Shown piece after piece: positions 11,629-23,744 of a stretch of DNA of 64,000 nucleotides (its first letter is position 1; every line of letters starts with the position of its first letter). The translations under genes and the position numbers were made by a program. Origin of the DNA: Actinostola sp. cb2023 (Eukaryota; Cnidaria; Anthozoa; Actiniaria; Actinostolidae); assembly GCA_033675265.1 (NCBI GenBank), contig JAUJYZ010000098.1:203501-267500 (forward strand). Reading direction: 5' to 3'. Under the pieces are notes generated by a model that was not told where the DNA came from, ran no database searches, and saw nothing but the letters and a program-made list of their open reading frames with translations.

Positions 11629-11762
11629 GACTGTCACTCCTTGTCGTAGGTTTCCCACTCATACGAAAACGTCTTTAATTATTCTGGTTTCCACTACGAC
11701 GTAAGCATGAGCGCAAGCTCACAAGAAAATGGAAATATTTTGATCCTTTCAAGAGACCATCA

Positions 11763-12408
11763 AAGCAAATAAACAAACAAATAAACAAACAAATAATCAA
11801 ACAACCAACCAACCAACCAACCAACCAACCAACCAACCAACCAACCAACCAACCAACCAACCAACCAACCAACCAACCAACCAACCAACCAAGAAACCAA
11901 CCAACCAACCAACCAACCAACCAACCAGGAAGGAAGGAAGGAAGGAAGGAAGGAAGGAACCAACCAACCAACCAACCAACCAAGGAACCAACCAAGGAAG
12001 GACCAACAGACCAACAGACAACCAACCCAACCAACAACAACCAACCAACCAGACAGACAAGACAACCAACCAACCAACCAGACCAACCAACCAGACAGAC
12101 CAACCAACCAACCAACCAGACAGACAACCAACCAACCAACCAACCAGACCAACAGACAGACCAACCAGACAGACAGACAGACCAACCAACAGACAACCAA
12201 CAGACAGACCAACAACAGACAGACAACAACCAACCAACCAACAGACAACCAGACAACAGACAACCAACAGACAGACCAACCAGACAGACAGACAACCAAC
12301 AGACAGACAGACAACCAGAAGACAGACAGACAACAGACAGACAGACAGACAGACAACGACAACAGACAGAAGACAGACAAGACAGAAAGACAGAAAGAAA
12401 GACAGACA

Positions 12409-12444
<36 letters not shown>

Positions 12445-12445
12445 A

Positions 12446-12542
<97 letters not shown>

Positions 12543-12880
12543 CAGAAAGACAGAAAGACAGAAAGACAGAAAGACAGAAAGAATGAAAGAATGAAAGAAT
12601 GAAAGAATGAAAGAATGAAAGAATGAATGAAAGAAAGACAGAAAGGATGAAAAGATGAAAGAATGAAAGGATGAAAGAATGAAAGAATGAAAGAATGAAA
12701 GAATGAAAGGATGAAAGGATGAAAGGATGAAAGAATGAAAGGATGAAAGAATGAAAGGATGAAAGACTAAATGAAAGAAAGATCAAAGAAAAAAAGACAA
12801 GAAGGAAGGAAGGAAAGGACGAAAGAACCAAAGATAGAATAGAAAGAAAAAAAGAAAGAAAGAGAAAGGAAGAAAGAGAG
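11763..12880. repeat. 1.1-kb compound tetranucleotide microsatellite
   Basis: A continuous tract changing from AACA to CCAA, GGAA, CAGA, GAAA, then GAAT/GAAAG words, almost free of T on the + strand. Long minus-strand frames rich in Leu, Val, Gly, Trp or Phe, Leu, Ser arise from the 4-bp period and are not genes. Confidence 0.97.
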
Positions 12881-12924
12881 AAGTAAAGACTTCGTCCGTC
12901 ACCAGTGCATAAGAGTAATCGCAA

Positions 12925-14509
12925 TATTTCGGCGGGATTAGCGGGTCTTTATACAATGTTTATCCCTGTTTTATCGACAAGATCTCTCCAACCAAATTAA
13001 CTTAATTATATTATCAGTAATTCGACCTCTGAGGTTACATTAAAAACAGTGTGGTTTTTGGCCATGGGCGCATAATGAGTCGTGAATTGGATTGAAGCTA
13101 ACTACCGCGAGTGAGGCTGTCACATCTTCCGTGCGTGTTGTCGACAGTCAACCACTACAATCACAAGCTCTGTCTCAAGAACAGATCCTTTTACACAAAC
13201 AATTTGTCGCTGATAACCTTCAACCCTTCAGCTCTCCACAAGTATAGCGTGACGTACACGGCCCTCCTATCTCCATATTTGGCTGCGGCATTTGAGGAAT
13301 CCCACATTGCTAGCAGATTGACGTCTCCGAACAAACGATCTGTGGGAAACACTTCCGAACACGTCACGAACTGTTATTTGACAGCCGAACGCTCCCGAAT
13401 GTTCCCGAATGCTCCGAGCTACGCTTCGACGAAGGAAAGCTGGTTGTAATCTATCGGTTCTTGGACTGCACATTTGACCTATACACGACATTTCTGTTGT
13501 ATTCTTTGGGTTTGGTCTGCTCACACGGGCTTTAGTTTTCTGTTCCTGAGGTGGAGAGTAAAGATTTGAAGGCAGTACATCGGAAATGGATGGGATCGAG
13601 GACTTGGGTAGGTCGTGAAGTTTGATTTTTCCAGTGTTGTTTGTTTGCTTGTATGGAGGTTGGGTTTCTTGTGTCTTTGAGTCTAGCTTGTTCGTGTGTA
13701 TGGAATTCCATCATTCTCCTTGATCGTGTTATTGTTCGGTGTTAACTTTCTGTTAGCGACGCCTGTTCTGACCTTATCATGTGTTGGCATTTGTATCGGT
13801 TTGTTCGCGATCGCTCTAAGTGTAAAGAAATGCAAATTTCTGTTTATCAATTTGCCCAAAGTGCCTTGTGCTTGTTGCGGGATTATATAGTGTCCGTGAT
13901 ATCACACTTCGCTAAATGGGAGATAACACAGAGCTGCGAGTTTGTCAATCAAGTCTCAGACGGTCAATAGAAAACTGCGATTCGGACTTTATTATTTCGC
14001 TTGACCAAGGTAAACATCACTCTCAATCGTCAGGCTTACACTATCATAAATTCCGATCTTCTACGACTAATCTACGACCATTGAATTCCTGCACTGGTAG
14101 CTTTGACCTGCATAGCATTGCCGATGTCTATATGGTATAATAGAAAGCACCATTGGACGTCTTTCGTAATTATTCAAGCACGCTTCAAGGGTGAAAACAG
14201 AAGGACAGAGCGAAAGTAGTCCAGAGAGAATAGACGATCCGTTCGAACGCTCTGCTAAAAATACTACGGGTTTATTGTTTGATTCGCATGTGATACCCGC
14301 GCATCTGCGGGCTCACATGGGACTCAGGCGTTGTAAATTATTTATGGCATTGTGTGTGTCATCAAAAAGAGGCAAATGAGTATCGACAGCTCGAACCTAG
14401 AAACTGTCGAGTCCATTCAAAAACCACTCAACTGAAATCCACTAGCGATCTAGTGTTTTGCGAATCGATTTCCAAATGTGTCAGTTTCATTGATTTCTCA
14501 CCATTCAAG
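12925..14509. other. Upstream region of paxillin
   Basis: Unique sequence between the microsatellite and the PXN start codon. Short frames at 13111-13449 and 13696-13890 match nothing I recognise. The frame upstream of the PXN ATG stays open from 14354, so translation could begin further 5', but no upstream residues resemble paxillin. Presumably it holds the promoter and 5' UTR; I see no clear TATA box. Confidence 0.4.
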
Positions 14510-17500
14510 ATGCCGGGGAAGACCAAAAATCTGACTATTCAAGAGAAACTCAAGCTGAATATTCAATTTTTAGATGCTCTTCTGGCCGATCTTCAAGCAA
14601 CGAACACAGCGGCAGTGAACAGCACTCGATCTCAGTCTCATCCTATGAATGGAAGAAGCTCACCCGACTCGCCCCCTCCGCCACTTCCTCCACCACCGTC
14701 TCTCGATGCTCTAGAACCTCTCGGACCTTCATCTAGTCATCGGGACGACTTTCCACCGCCTCCCCCAGATATGACGACGACTCAATCTTCCTCGAGCCTA
14801 GCCATGAATCTTTCTGAATTGGACAGCTTATTGGAAGACCTTGGGAAGCCCCAGTACCCCTCAAACGATTCTTCAGGTAAGGAATAGTACATTTGAATAT
14901 GTTGCTTGATTGTAGTGATAGTTATTTTAGTACAATGTTAAAATGTTGTTGCATCTCTTTAAATAACGCATCGATTTTAAGTTTTAATCGTTTGACATGA
15001 AATATTAGTGTCAAATCGCGAGGAAATTGTATTATTTAAAGTCTGATAGAAATGTGCAACTAGAAGTATAAATGCGCGACTTAGAAAGCTCCATTGAATT
15101 AGCTGAACGCAGGAGGGACTTTGTATTGGATTTCATTCCACAGGAAATCGTGTCAATAAACAAACCTGCTCCTCACACCATAAAAAAGTACGTTCATTCT
15201 TTGTTTGTTGGAGATAAACTCCTTTGGAATTGAGTTTCTTGGTTTCTCAAATTGAAACTTTGTCACGTTGTGTTGTTGTTCCCTTTGTAAACAATGCAAT
15301 AGGCAATGAAATTTGCATCGCTCCATTAGCTCGGTGCACGCTCCTTACCTGACATCATTTTAGATCATATCTTCTTATGTTTAGCGTAAACTACACGGCA
15401 ACACAAAACTCTAAGCATCTTTTGAGCTGTTTTAGCAATTTCTGGTTTGGAAACATTTATTTTGTTTTGTTTCAATGAACTTTGTTTGAATGAGAGTATC
15501 ACAGATGATTCTATTTGTTGACATTTTGGATCATCAAATGTGTAACATTATTACAGTACTAAACTTGTTTTGAAATTGTTTTTGAGATTATTTGTCTATA
15601 AATACCCAAGCGTTATCTCCAAGATTCCAGCACTTTGATCCATATGTAAATGCAGCTGGTAAATTAAATAATCAAAGACAATTTTACACGCATTATCCTC
15701 GCCTTTCCCTGTCATGTTTGAGACTAAAAATGAATCAATTGAACAGCTATTATACTGTTGCTAAAGCTGTTAAAAGACGTTTTGAGAGAAAAGGACTCCA
15801 AATTTCGATAAACTGAAGATGTTTCTGAAGTACATGTACAATGTAGTTAGACAGAAGGCATTTATTATTTATTTCCCTTCCCTTCTCAGCTCCATCATCA
15901 ATCCAACATCTGCAATTGTCTAGTAAATTGATGAGTTAGAAAGAACATTTCAGCTTCAGACTCCTGAAAACTGGGGACTCAAATTTATTCCCCCTTTTAT
16001 TTTCTGCAACCATTTCCTCCCTGCTATTTGCTCTTTACATTTTGCCCAGAATGGGGTCCCAGAAAAGCCTCTTGCAGAGCATATAATTGTTTTTACTTCA
16101 CCATGTGGTAGCCTCACACTTCTATACACTATATACACATCTGTGAAATAATTGCCTCTGTAAGATTCCTTCTTATTGTTCTCTTGTACAGAAGACTCGG
16201 TTGTCCGTAACAGCTTTCCGTATTTTCCAATACATTCAAAAATGTTATATCGTGAAGTAATTCCTGCTAAGCTGGGCTTTAAGTATTTAACTTGAGTGGA
16301 GTTTTAGCATAAACAAAAATATTTTGTTTAAAGTTTTCAAAGTTTTTAAAGTAGTTTCACGTTACGTGTACATTGTATTTCATAGCGATGCATCTCCTTT
16401 GGTGTTAGGAGCAAAAATGGCTGTGTGTTTCTATATACTGTGATATAATTAACACAATGGGAGTTGTAGATACCAAAGAAGCAAGACTAGGAACACGAGG
16501 CAGAGTGTGTTTCTCTTTTTTTTCAGTAGAATGTTTATATCACAGTATATAGACACAAGTGGCCATTTTATATTGCTTTTTGCGATTCAATTCAATGATT
16601 TATAGCAAGGGTGATTTTGATTTGCGATGAATTTGCACAAGCGTGTCTCTGTCCTTTGATATAAACACAGCAGCCAGCCAATCAGAGTACACATACTATG
16701 GCAAATATTTTATAAAATTAAATGTACATACGCAATATTGTATCAGCATTCTAAGCTTATAGCTTGATATCAACGAAAGACATCACTTCCGGTCTCCTGA
16801 TGAATTTTCATCAGCTGAATTGCACCTATTCAATGGAATACTCTCTGCTTGATAACACATGGGGGGCAGTGTTTGCATCTCAGTGAGGGTATATACTTGT
16901 AATGAGATTCGAGGATTTTTAACAGTTGATTGCATACTACCAAGCAGTATGTAGTACTGTATACATCTATTTCAAAAAATTTGTCTAGGACATCAGTCCA
17001 ATAGCTAGGTTATACGTCGTTCCAAGACCGACCTGCATTATGGTAACAGCTTGAATGGCATGTATGCCAGAAATAATCCATAAAATTCGATTCAAAATTT
17101 GTCTTAAGGCATGTTGAAATGGAATAGGAATGATATCATACAGCCTTTCATACATTTTTGTCTATTCAAGCTGTTACCATAATGCAGTTTGGTCTTGGAA
17201 CATGTATAACCTACTGTATCGCCTATGGACTGATGTCCTCAACAACTTTTATTGAAATACTGTAGGTGTACATATGTGTATACATGTACATATATATTTT
17301 CAGCCAAAGATGTTTGTGGTTGTAAATTTTCACCTGTACTTTGTCACACGAGATGGATGTTTTAAAAGTCTTTGTGTAATTAAGTGAGTGGTATTAAATC
17401 ACTTGAGAAGGTTTGACATCCAATAGAAACAGCTGCTTGTCGCTAATATATAAATCACATGTTGTCGTCACATCTTGACACACAAAACAAACTGTTACAA

Positions 17501-20500
17501 CACAAAACAGATGTAAACCACCTTCTTTACTGAAATAGTTTCATCTCTCTCAAAATATTGATTATTTTGATACGCTACTATTAAATTAATTCTGCAGCCT
17601 TTGGAAGCCCTATAACCTGTTTGACTGTATTCCCATTATCTGATAATGTCAAAAATGAATGCGAGTGAACTTAACACTCACCATAATGCATGTGTTGATT
17701 GCCAAATGTGATAATTCTAATTAGAGAGATTGGTCGCCAAATTCCAATAAGATTTGCCAGATAAAATTGTATGTTAAAACATTAGCCTTTGTAAAATAAA
17801 TACAATCAATATCATGTACACAGGATTATTGGATGTGTGTATGCATTCCTGTCAGTTATACTACAGTCATGTACGGTATTTCTACTTTGACCTTAACAGT
17901 GAGAACAACTTGTTTCTAAATCCCGGAGTGTTAAATGTCTCTCTACTGTTTACTATTGTCTTATTTACCCAGTTTGTTTTTACAATTAATGTTATTTTCT
18001 TAGGAAAAGATTTCAGGCTCCAAAATATTATGGAGCTAAATTATGGCATGCATGCAGAATTAAATGCCAAAAGTTCTTTCCCCTGAACATTGTGTAATTC
18101 TATAATCGTAGCTGAGTTTCATACACTTTCATTGCTTAATTGGGTATGTTTCTTTTTGTTTTGTTATGCAAGGCACAATGTTTTTCTAAAATGTTTAACG
18201 AATTTGAATTGCAAAATGCTTGGAATTGAGGTCATTCTTAGTATCAGGGTAGCAAAGGGGTTACACTTGATGAGTGATTTGGCCAAAATACATTGTATAT
18301 ATATGAAACCGCATGTGAAATGGCCTGTGAAGCATGATCAAAGTTCTAGTATAGATTGGGAAGGATGTGTAGGCGATTGGCATGGATAGATGAAATAGGG
18401 GAGGGGTGCATAATACAGTATATACAGTGCATTGTTGGACCACCCCTAGGGTGGAACCCAGGACTTTTCCAACAGCCTGGGAGGTTGGTCTCGAAGTTGG
18501 ATGGAAACAATTCAATGAGTTTTCATTGTAAAAATTCTATAAGAAATCTCTTTGGATAGCACTTTACGATAAAATTTAAGATAACAAAGTTCTGACGTTT
18601 CAGCGTTGCTAATGCCATTTTCATTATTCATAGCTAATGGACTCTATATAAACTCTGTACATTGACTCAACACTTATCCTTGAAAATGGCATTAGCAATG
18701 CCGAAACGTCGGAACTTTGCTATCTTAAAAATTATATATTCCATGAAAAAGTATTGTACTACCTACATGTACATTTGTAAAGTCTACCGTGAAATTTCCC
18801 TTTATAAAATATTGAGATGATTTTTCCCATTTTTGAACTCAAAACTTTTAATTTTTTTTATTAATTTTTAATTATTGATGTCTTGGCTTTTTTATTTCAG
18901 CAAAAACTAGAAAAAGTGATTCTTCTCCAATCATCACTGACACTCCCTACAAACCCGTCCTGAATGGACAAACAGCTCTCAACAAGAGACCATCAGGTAA
19001 ATGCTTTGATTTGTACCACAGTGGTTACTGTAGAATCCAAAAAATACCCCACCCCACCCCTGTTAGTAGTACCCCTCTTAAGTTATCAACAAGTTTTCCA
19101 ATCTCCACGTTATTCTTGAAAGTAATGACAGCTTTCACTTGAGAGTGACCCCAGACAAATTGAGCTTAAATAAAGTTATCATCAGTAGTGACTCTACCTT
19201 GCAAGCAGAGTCTTCTTTTAACCTCCTCCCTGAGAGAGAGAAGGAAGAAGACTCTGCCGAAGTCATGTAGATCCTTTGTATTGCTGCTATCCAAGAATCT
19301 GGATAATGAGATTCATAATTTCAGGTTTGATTCCGGTTTAAACTGTTTTTTTAATGCACATGGCAGAATTAACGTATCAAACTGATGGCCAAGTCTGCAC
19401 CCACAATCATAGTATAATGGCGGCTAGAGTTCCTTATGTTATTACAAACGTTTTTGACAAGCTTTTCCCTTCCAAATCATTCACGACACATCAACATCAA
19501 GCAATCACAAAATACAATTTATTACTAGTAGGGATACCTTTGTTTCTTTGCCCACTGACATGTTTATCAACTCGCTAAACCGTTAGAAGTCCGGGACCGG
19601 AAACAATATTTGAATCTGAGTGGGTGTGGAAATGCATTTGTGTCTAAGCAACCGTCGTGCATGCTCATGACTTCAGCAGAGTCTTCTTCCTTCTCTTTCT
19701 CGGGGAGGAGGTTAAAAGAAGACTCTGCTTGCAGGGTATAGTGTGACTTAATCTCGTTCTCCCCACTGGTGCCTCGTACAATCCAAGATTGAGTAGTTTT
19801 GTAGTTTTATACAATCGCTTGTTCGATCAGTACAGGATAGGATAAAATCAGATCTCAGTCATCTTTGTACAGACTTTGGTCTGATATTTTCCTGTACTGA
19901 CTTCACGCTCGGTTTATATTACCGTAAGTAGTTACTAATTTTTTTGTTTATTTGTTTGTTTTAGTGGATGCTATGTTGGATGAGTTAGACAGCATTGCCC
20001 AACAAACTCCCAAATCCATAACAGTGTCGACCACTCACCACGCACTACAGCATCAACCTCAGTACCACAGTGCACCACAATTCATGGACAGCCAAGGACG
20101 GACTGCATCAAGCGCCACTAAGGAGCTTGATGATTTGATGGCTTCCCTGTCGGACTTCAAGGTCAATGTTGGTGGAGCATCCAGCACAGATGGGCCTTCA
20201 AGAGGTAGTGGGGATTATGCAAAACCACAGAAATCCAAAACATCAGGTAAAATCTGAATTAAATTATAACCACAAATTACATGTTACTTGCACTCTATGA
20301 TCAATCAAATGTTCATTGATTCTTGATACGGAGGTATCTTTCCAAGGTTTTCTCAGATATACTTATGTTACAATATTGCTAAATGGAAACTAGCGAGTAC
20401 ACTAGTATGGGTTGTGTCGGTGTATAATGATACATTCAATGGTTAAAGGAAATCTATAACACCGTGAAAAAGAGTACTTAACTTTACTGACTTTTCAAGC

Positions 20501-23500
20501 CTTAGCCCTTCTTCCCACACTCCCTCTTACTCTGATGAAGGGCTAAGGCTTGAAATGTCAGTAAAGTTAAGTACTCTTTTTCACGGTGTTATAGATTTCC
20601 TTTAACCATTGAATTTACAATATTGCTGTTACATTTGTATGTCTTTCCAGGCCAAAACGTAGGCAAAGTGAGCCAACTAGATTCAATGTTAGGCACACTT
20701 CAGACTGACATGTCAAGGCAGGGTGTCAGTACGACTAAGAAAGGGACGTGTGCTGCTTGCAACAAGCCCATCGTAGGTCAGGTCTGCACAGCGCTAGGAA
20801 GGACATGGCATCCAGAGCACTTCACGTGCATTGCCTGCGAGTTGCCTCTTGGGGATAAGAACTTCTTTGAGCGAGATGGGAAGCCCTTTTGTGAGAAGGA
20901 TTACCACGATGCCTTTGCTCCTAGATGTGCTTATTGCAATGGTCCAATACTTGATGTAAGTTGTTCTTCTTGAATATACAGTGTATATATATATGCATGT
21001 AGCTAGCTAGTTCAAACAGGTTGTCTTGTGAATACTGAATGCTGAACTGTAGCTCAAGTCTTTGTGATAGATTATAAAGAGTCTTTTTAGAAGTCAAAAG
21101 AAGGCTTAGCCAAGATATTTCATGTAACGTTACCCAAGCAACCTTTTTTCTAAATGCAAAATTAATTAATGTATAATAAGAGATAATGTATAATAATTGA
21201 GGAGAAGGTGCTGCCTTTGTAATTACATCTACAAATGATTAGACCTTCGCGTGGCTCGGATGACCACGTAAAATGGTGGTCTCTCCACACTCCATTACAT
21301 TGCACCGGAGGGACGTAAAAGAACCCACACCACTGTTCGACTAAGAGTAGGGCACGAAGTTCCCAGTGTGTGTGGCCTAACCTACTGACTTGAAGAGAGA
21401 AGGCTCAAAGCGCATTTGATTATACACATATAGATATTTGCGCTGTACAAGTATTAAACATTATTATTATTATTATTATTAAGACTATGCAGTATTCAGT
21501 ATTCATAATATATAGCTAATTGCATAATCGTTGTCGGGTTGAAAATCATAAATCATAGAAGCTGAGACCGCAAGGATGGATGGGAAATCAGTTCATGAGC
21601 CGCATTACATGCAGATATATTCAATGTTCTCGTAGTTTTGAAGGTATATGAGCTATTTTACTAAGATCCTACAAGTCTGGATAAAAAGGTCGACCATTTG
21701 ACGGTGTTATTTGAGAGTTTTAATTTCCCAGAATTCCTTTTGGTCATAGCTTTCATGATTTTCAACCCGACAACGATTATGCAATTAGCTATATCCTATT
21801 TTGAGTTAGCTGGATGTCTTTATTTGGTTTGGTACTGTTTATTATCAAGGAACTATAAATAGTGAAAGTGAACGGGAAAAGATTGACAAAAAGGAGCAAT
21901 GAAATTGGAAAATGGGATTGGAAAGTGTAAGAGAAAATGAAAGAATGAACGAAAAATGGAAAGAATAAAAATGAAAGAGAAAAATGCAGGTGAAGTTATG
22001 GAAAAACGAAGAAGGGGACAGGAAAATAACAAAGAAGATGCAAAGAAAGAAATAAGAAAAGTAAAGAAAAAAGGAAGGATGGAAGGAAGGAAAATCTTGG
22101 GGTATCCATTTAGCAATTATTCCACGAAATCGAGTTGTACATGAGCATGCAGCGCCTCGTTGGCTATCAGCCATGTTCGACGAGATTGAGTGGAATAATT
22201 GTTTAATTATATCGACAACCACTGGATTGCGAGAAATATAACATTAAATGTTATAAAAAACAAATTTTGTTTTAATTTTTATTTCGGCAAAGCTGATAGC
22301 CTACTAGTAGAGTAGCCAATCAGAGCGCTTGCTTGCTTATATCCAGTGGTTATCTATATTCTAACCATTCAATTCATTCCATTCAAATCTACAGTCCTGC
22401 GTAACAGCGTTGGACCAGACTTGGCATCCAGAGCATTTTGTTTGCGCTCAGTGCGGACAGCCTTTTGGAGATACAGGATTCCACGAGCGAGACGGAAAGC
22501 CTTTCTGTCGAGAAGACTACTACGCCATGTTTGCCCCTCGGTGTGGCGGCTGTGGTCAACCGATAATGGACAATTACATTTCTGCTCTCAGTGCACATTG
22601 GCATGCCGAGTGCTTCATTTGCTTTGTAAGTGTTTTCACAGTGACAAAAGACCTCTTGTGTTTGCGCTTATGCTTGCGTCAGGCCCGTTTTCACAGTGAC
22701 ATAAGGCCTCTTGTGCTTACGCTTATGCTTGCGTCAGGCCCGTTTTCACAGTGACATAAGGCCTCTTGTGCTTGCGCTTATGCTTGCGTCAGCCCGTTTT
22801 CACAGTGACATAGGGCATCTTGTAATTGCGCTTATGCTTGCGTCAGGCCCGTTTTCACAGTGACATAAGGCATCTTGTAATTGCGCTTATGCTTGCGTCA
22901 GGCCCATTTTCACAGTGACATAAGACCTCTTGTGCTTGCGCTTATGCTTGCGTCCGGCCCGTTTTCACAGTGACATAAGGCCTCTTGTGCTTGCGTTTAT
23001 GCTTGCGTCAGGCCCGTTTTCACAGTGACATAAGGCTTCTTGTACTTACGCTTATGCTTGCGTCAGGCCCGTTTTCACAGTGACATAAGGCCTCTTGTGC
23101 TTGCGTTTATGCTTGCGTCAGGCCCGTTTTCACAGTGACATAAGGCCTCTTGTGCTTGCGATTATGCTTGCGTCAGCCCGTTTTCACAGTGACATAAGGC
23201 ATCTTGTAATTGCGCTTATGCTTGCGTCAGGCCCGTTTTCACAGTGACATAAGACCTCTTGTGCTTGCGCTAATGCTTGCGTCCGACCCGTTTGACATTG
23301 TTGGGGAGCAGTTGCAGAAGTGGACATTCGCTGCAATCACGCCTTCGATATTGTGTCCAAGTGTTGAGGAGCAAGCGTTTTAAACATGTACTATGATTGT
23401 TTTCTAGGAATGTCGTCAGCCATTCCCTGGAGGAAGTTTCTTTGACCACGACGGCCGTCCATACTGTGAAATGCACTACCACGCCAGACGGGGAACTCTC

Positions 23501-23674
23501 TGCTATAGCTGTCAAAAGCCAATCACTGGCCGATGCATCACGGCGATGCATCGTAAATTCCACCCCGAGCACTTCGTCTGCGCCTTCTGTCTCAAGCAAC
23601 TGAACAAGGGCACCTTCAAGGAGCAGCACGACAAACCTTACTGCCATCCTTGTTTTATAAAGCTGTTTGGTTGA
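14510..23674 (+). CDS. PXN: Paxillin, focal-adhesion scaffold (LD motifs and four LIM domains)
   Basis: Adaptor at integrin adhesions that binds FAK, vinculin and actopaxin-type partners through LD motifs and membranes through LIM domains. Coding exons: 14510-14876, 18901-18996, 19965-20246, 20651-20955, 22395-22625 and 23408-23674 (TGA). All junctions are GT-AG and phases join to 515 residues. Visible in order: LD1 LDALLADLQ (21-29); proline-rich stretch (54-87); LD2 [11 protein letters not shown] (101-111); an LD-like [10 protein letters not shown] near 158; LD4 [12 protein letters not shown] (about 205-216); LD5 [10 protein letters not shown] (about 257). Four Cys/His LIM zinc-finger domains fill the rest from Cys282. 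The intron after exon 5 interrupts LIM3. Vertebrate paxillin is a little longer (about 560-590). Introns carry many MITEs and a 55-bp minisatellite. Identity is firm; the start is the first ATG fitting the LD1 position. Confidence 0.95.
16413..16571. repeat. Inverted repeat in PXN intron 1
   Basis: The left arm holds AAAATGGCTGTG and CTATATACTGTGATATA. The right arm holds TATCACAGTATATAG and GGCCATTTT. Arms of about 35 bp are separated by about 90 bp. Likely a MITE remnant. Confidence 0.65.
16984..17242. mobile_element. MITE-like inverted repeat in PXN intron 1
   Basis: Left arm words AGGACATCAGTCCAATAG, GGTTATACGTCGTTCCAAG and ATTATGGTAACAGCTTGAAT reappear as reverse complements ending in GGACTGATGTCCT. 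Arms are about 85 bp. A related sequence (TATTTCAAAAAA, CCAAGACCGA) may start near 63890 at the window edge. Confidence 0.75.
18571..18733. mobile_element. MITE-like hairpin before PXN exon 2
   Basis: The arms AAGATAACAAAGTTCTGACG and CGTCGGAACTTTGCTATCTT continue inward to GCTAATGCCATTTTC and GAAAATGGCATTAGC. About 47-bp arms with a 60-bp loop. It ends about 170 bp before the exon-2 acceptor. Confidence 0.8.
19191..19742. mobile_element. Inverted-repeat element in PXN intron 2
   Basis: The arms of about 75 bp begin ACTCTACCTTGCAAGCAGAG and end GACTCTGCTTGCAGGGTATA. Internal words AACCTCCTCCC and GGGAGGAGGTT also pair. The 400-bp interior has no recognisable gene. Confidence 0.75.
20435..20614. 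mobile_element. Near-perfect hairpin MITE in PXN intron 3
   Basis: The left arm TTCAATGGTTAAAGGAAATC through GAGTACTTAACTTTACTGAC is matched by its reverse complement ending GATTTCCTTTAACCATTGAA. Arms of about 75 bp surround a short loop. It ends about 35 bp before the exon-4 acceptor at 20649-20650. Confidence 0.85.
21236..21480 (+). mobile_element. SINE-like element with (ATT)n tail
   Basis: A non-coding stretch ending TTTGCGCTGTACAAGTATTA followed by a (TTA)n tail. GCGCTATA-type ends with ATT tails are typical of invertebrate SINEs. I could not define clear A and B boxes, so the tRNA origin is unproven. Confidence 0.5.
21512..21793. mobile_element. MITE with TAGCTAATTGCATAATCG ends (PXN intron 4)
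   Basis: The ends TAGCTAATTGCATAATCG, TTGTCGGGTTGAAAATCAT and their reverse complements bound about 280 bp. A second copy in the opposite orientation lies in a SMAP intron at 56657-56942. TA flanks both ends, which fits a Tc1/mariner-type duplication. Confidence 0.8.
22626..23290. repeat. 55-bp minisatellite, about 12 units, in PXN intron 5
   Basis: Units of 55 bp with CGTTTTCACAGTGACATAAG, CCTCTTGTGCTTGCGC and TTATGCTTGCGTCAGGCC. The array begins immediately after the exon-5 donor (GTAAGTGTTTTCACAGTGAC) and fills most of the 780-bp intron. It is the reverse complement of the array at 8905-9370. Confidence 0.95.
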
Positions 23675-23737
23675 AGTTCTCCAACTCGGAGATATCAGCG
23701 GACATTCTTACTTTTTTATCAAAAACCGCCCTATCAA

Positions 23738-23743
23738 AATAAA
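23738..23743 (+). other. Candidate PXN polyadenylation signal AATAAA
   Basis: AATAAA 64 bases after the PXN stop codon. Another AATAAA at about 24674-24679 would give a longer 3' UTR. I cannot tell which is used. Confidence 0.45.
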
Positions 23744-23744
23744 C

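Larger units (their letters stand above)
9385..11682. mobile_element. GAGTCGTTTTCG-family MITE, split by a later insertion
   Basis: The left half (9385 to about 9572) begins GAGTCGTTTTCGTATGAG and contains TTGCGCGCTGTGATTG and ATTCCGTACCGTGACTGTC. The right half (about 11629-11682) contains GGTTTCCCACTCATACGAAA. The two halves join to match the intact copies near 43.7, 46.6, 51.9 and 53.4 kb. A 2-kb element sits between them. Confidence 0.7.

Noticed and set aside
11675..12924. Hydrophobic frames of 206-375 codons on the minus strand
   Set aside because: The 4-bp microsatellite gives a 12-bp periodic reading in every frame. No real membrane protein.
13111..13524. Overlapping frames upstream of paxillin (112 and 85 codons)
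   Set aside because: No domain, no splice support, and overlapping opposite strands. Likely chance frames.
22626..23290. CACAGTG words resembling a V(D)J heptamer or Transib end in every 55-bp unit
   Set aside because: No nonamer at a 12- or 23-bp spacing, no transposase and no inverted pair with 5-bp duplication. The word is just part of the repeat.
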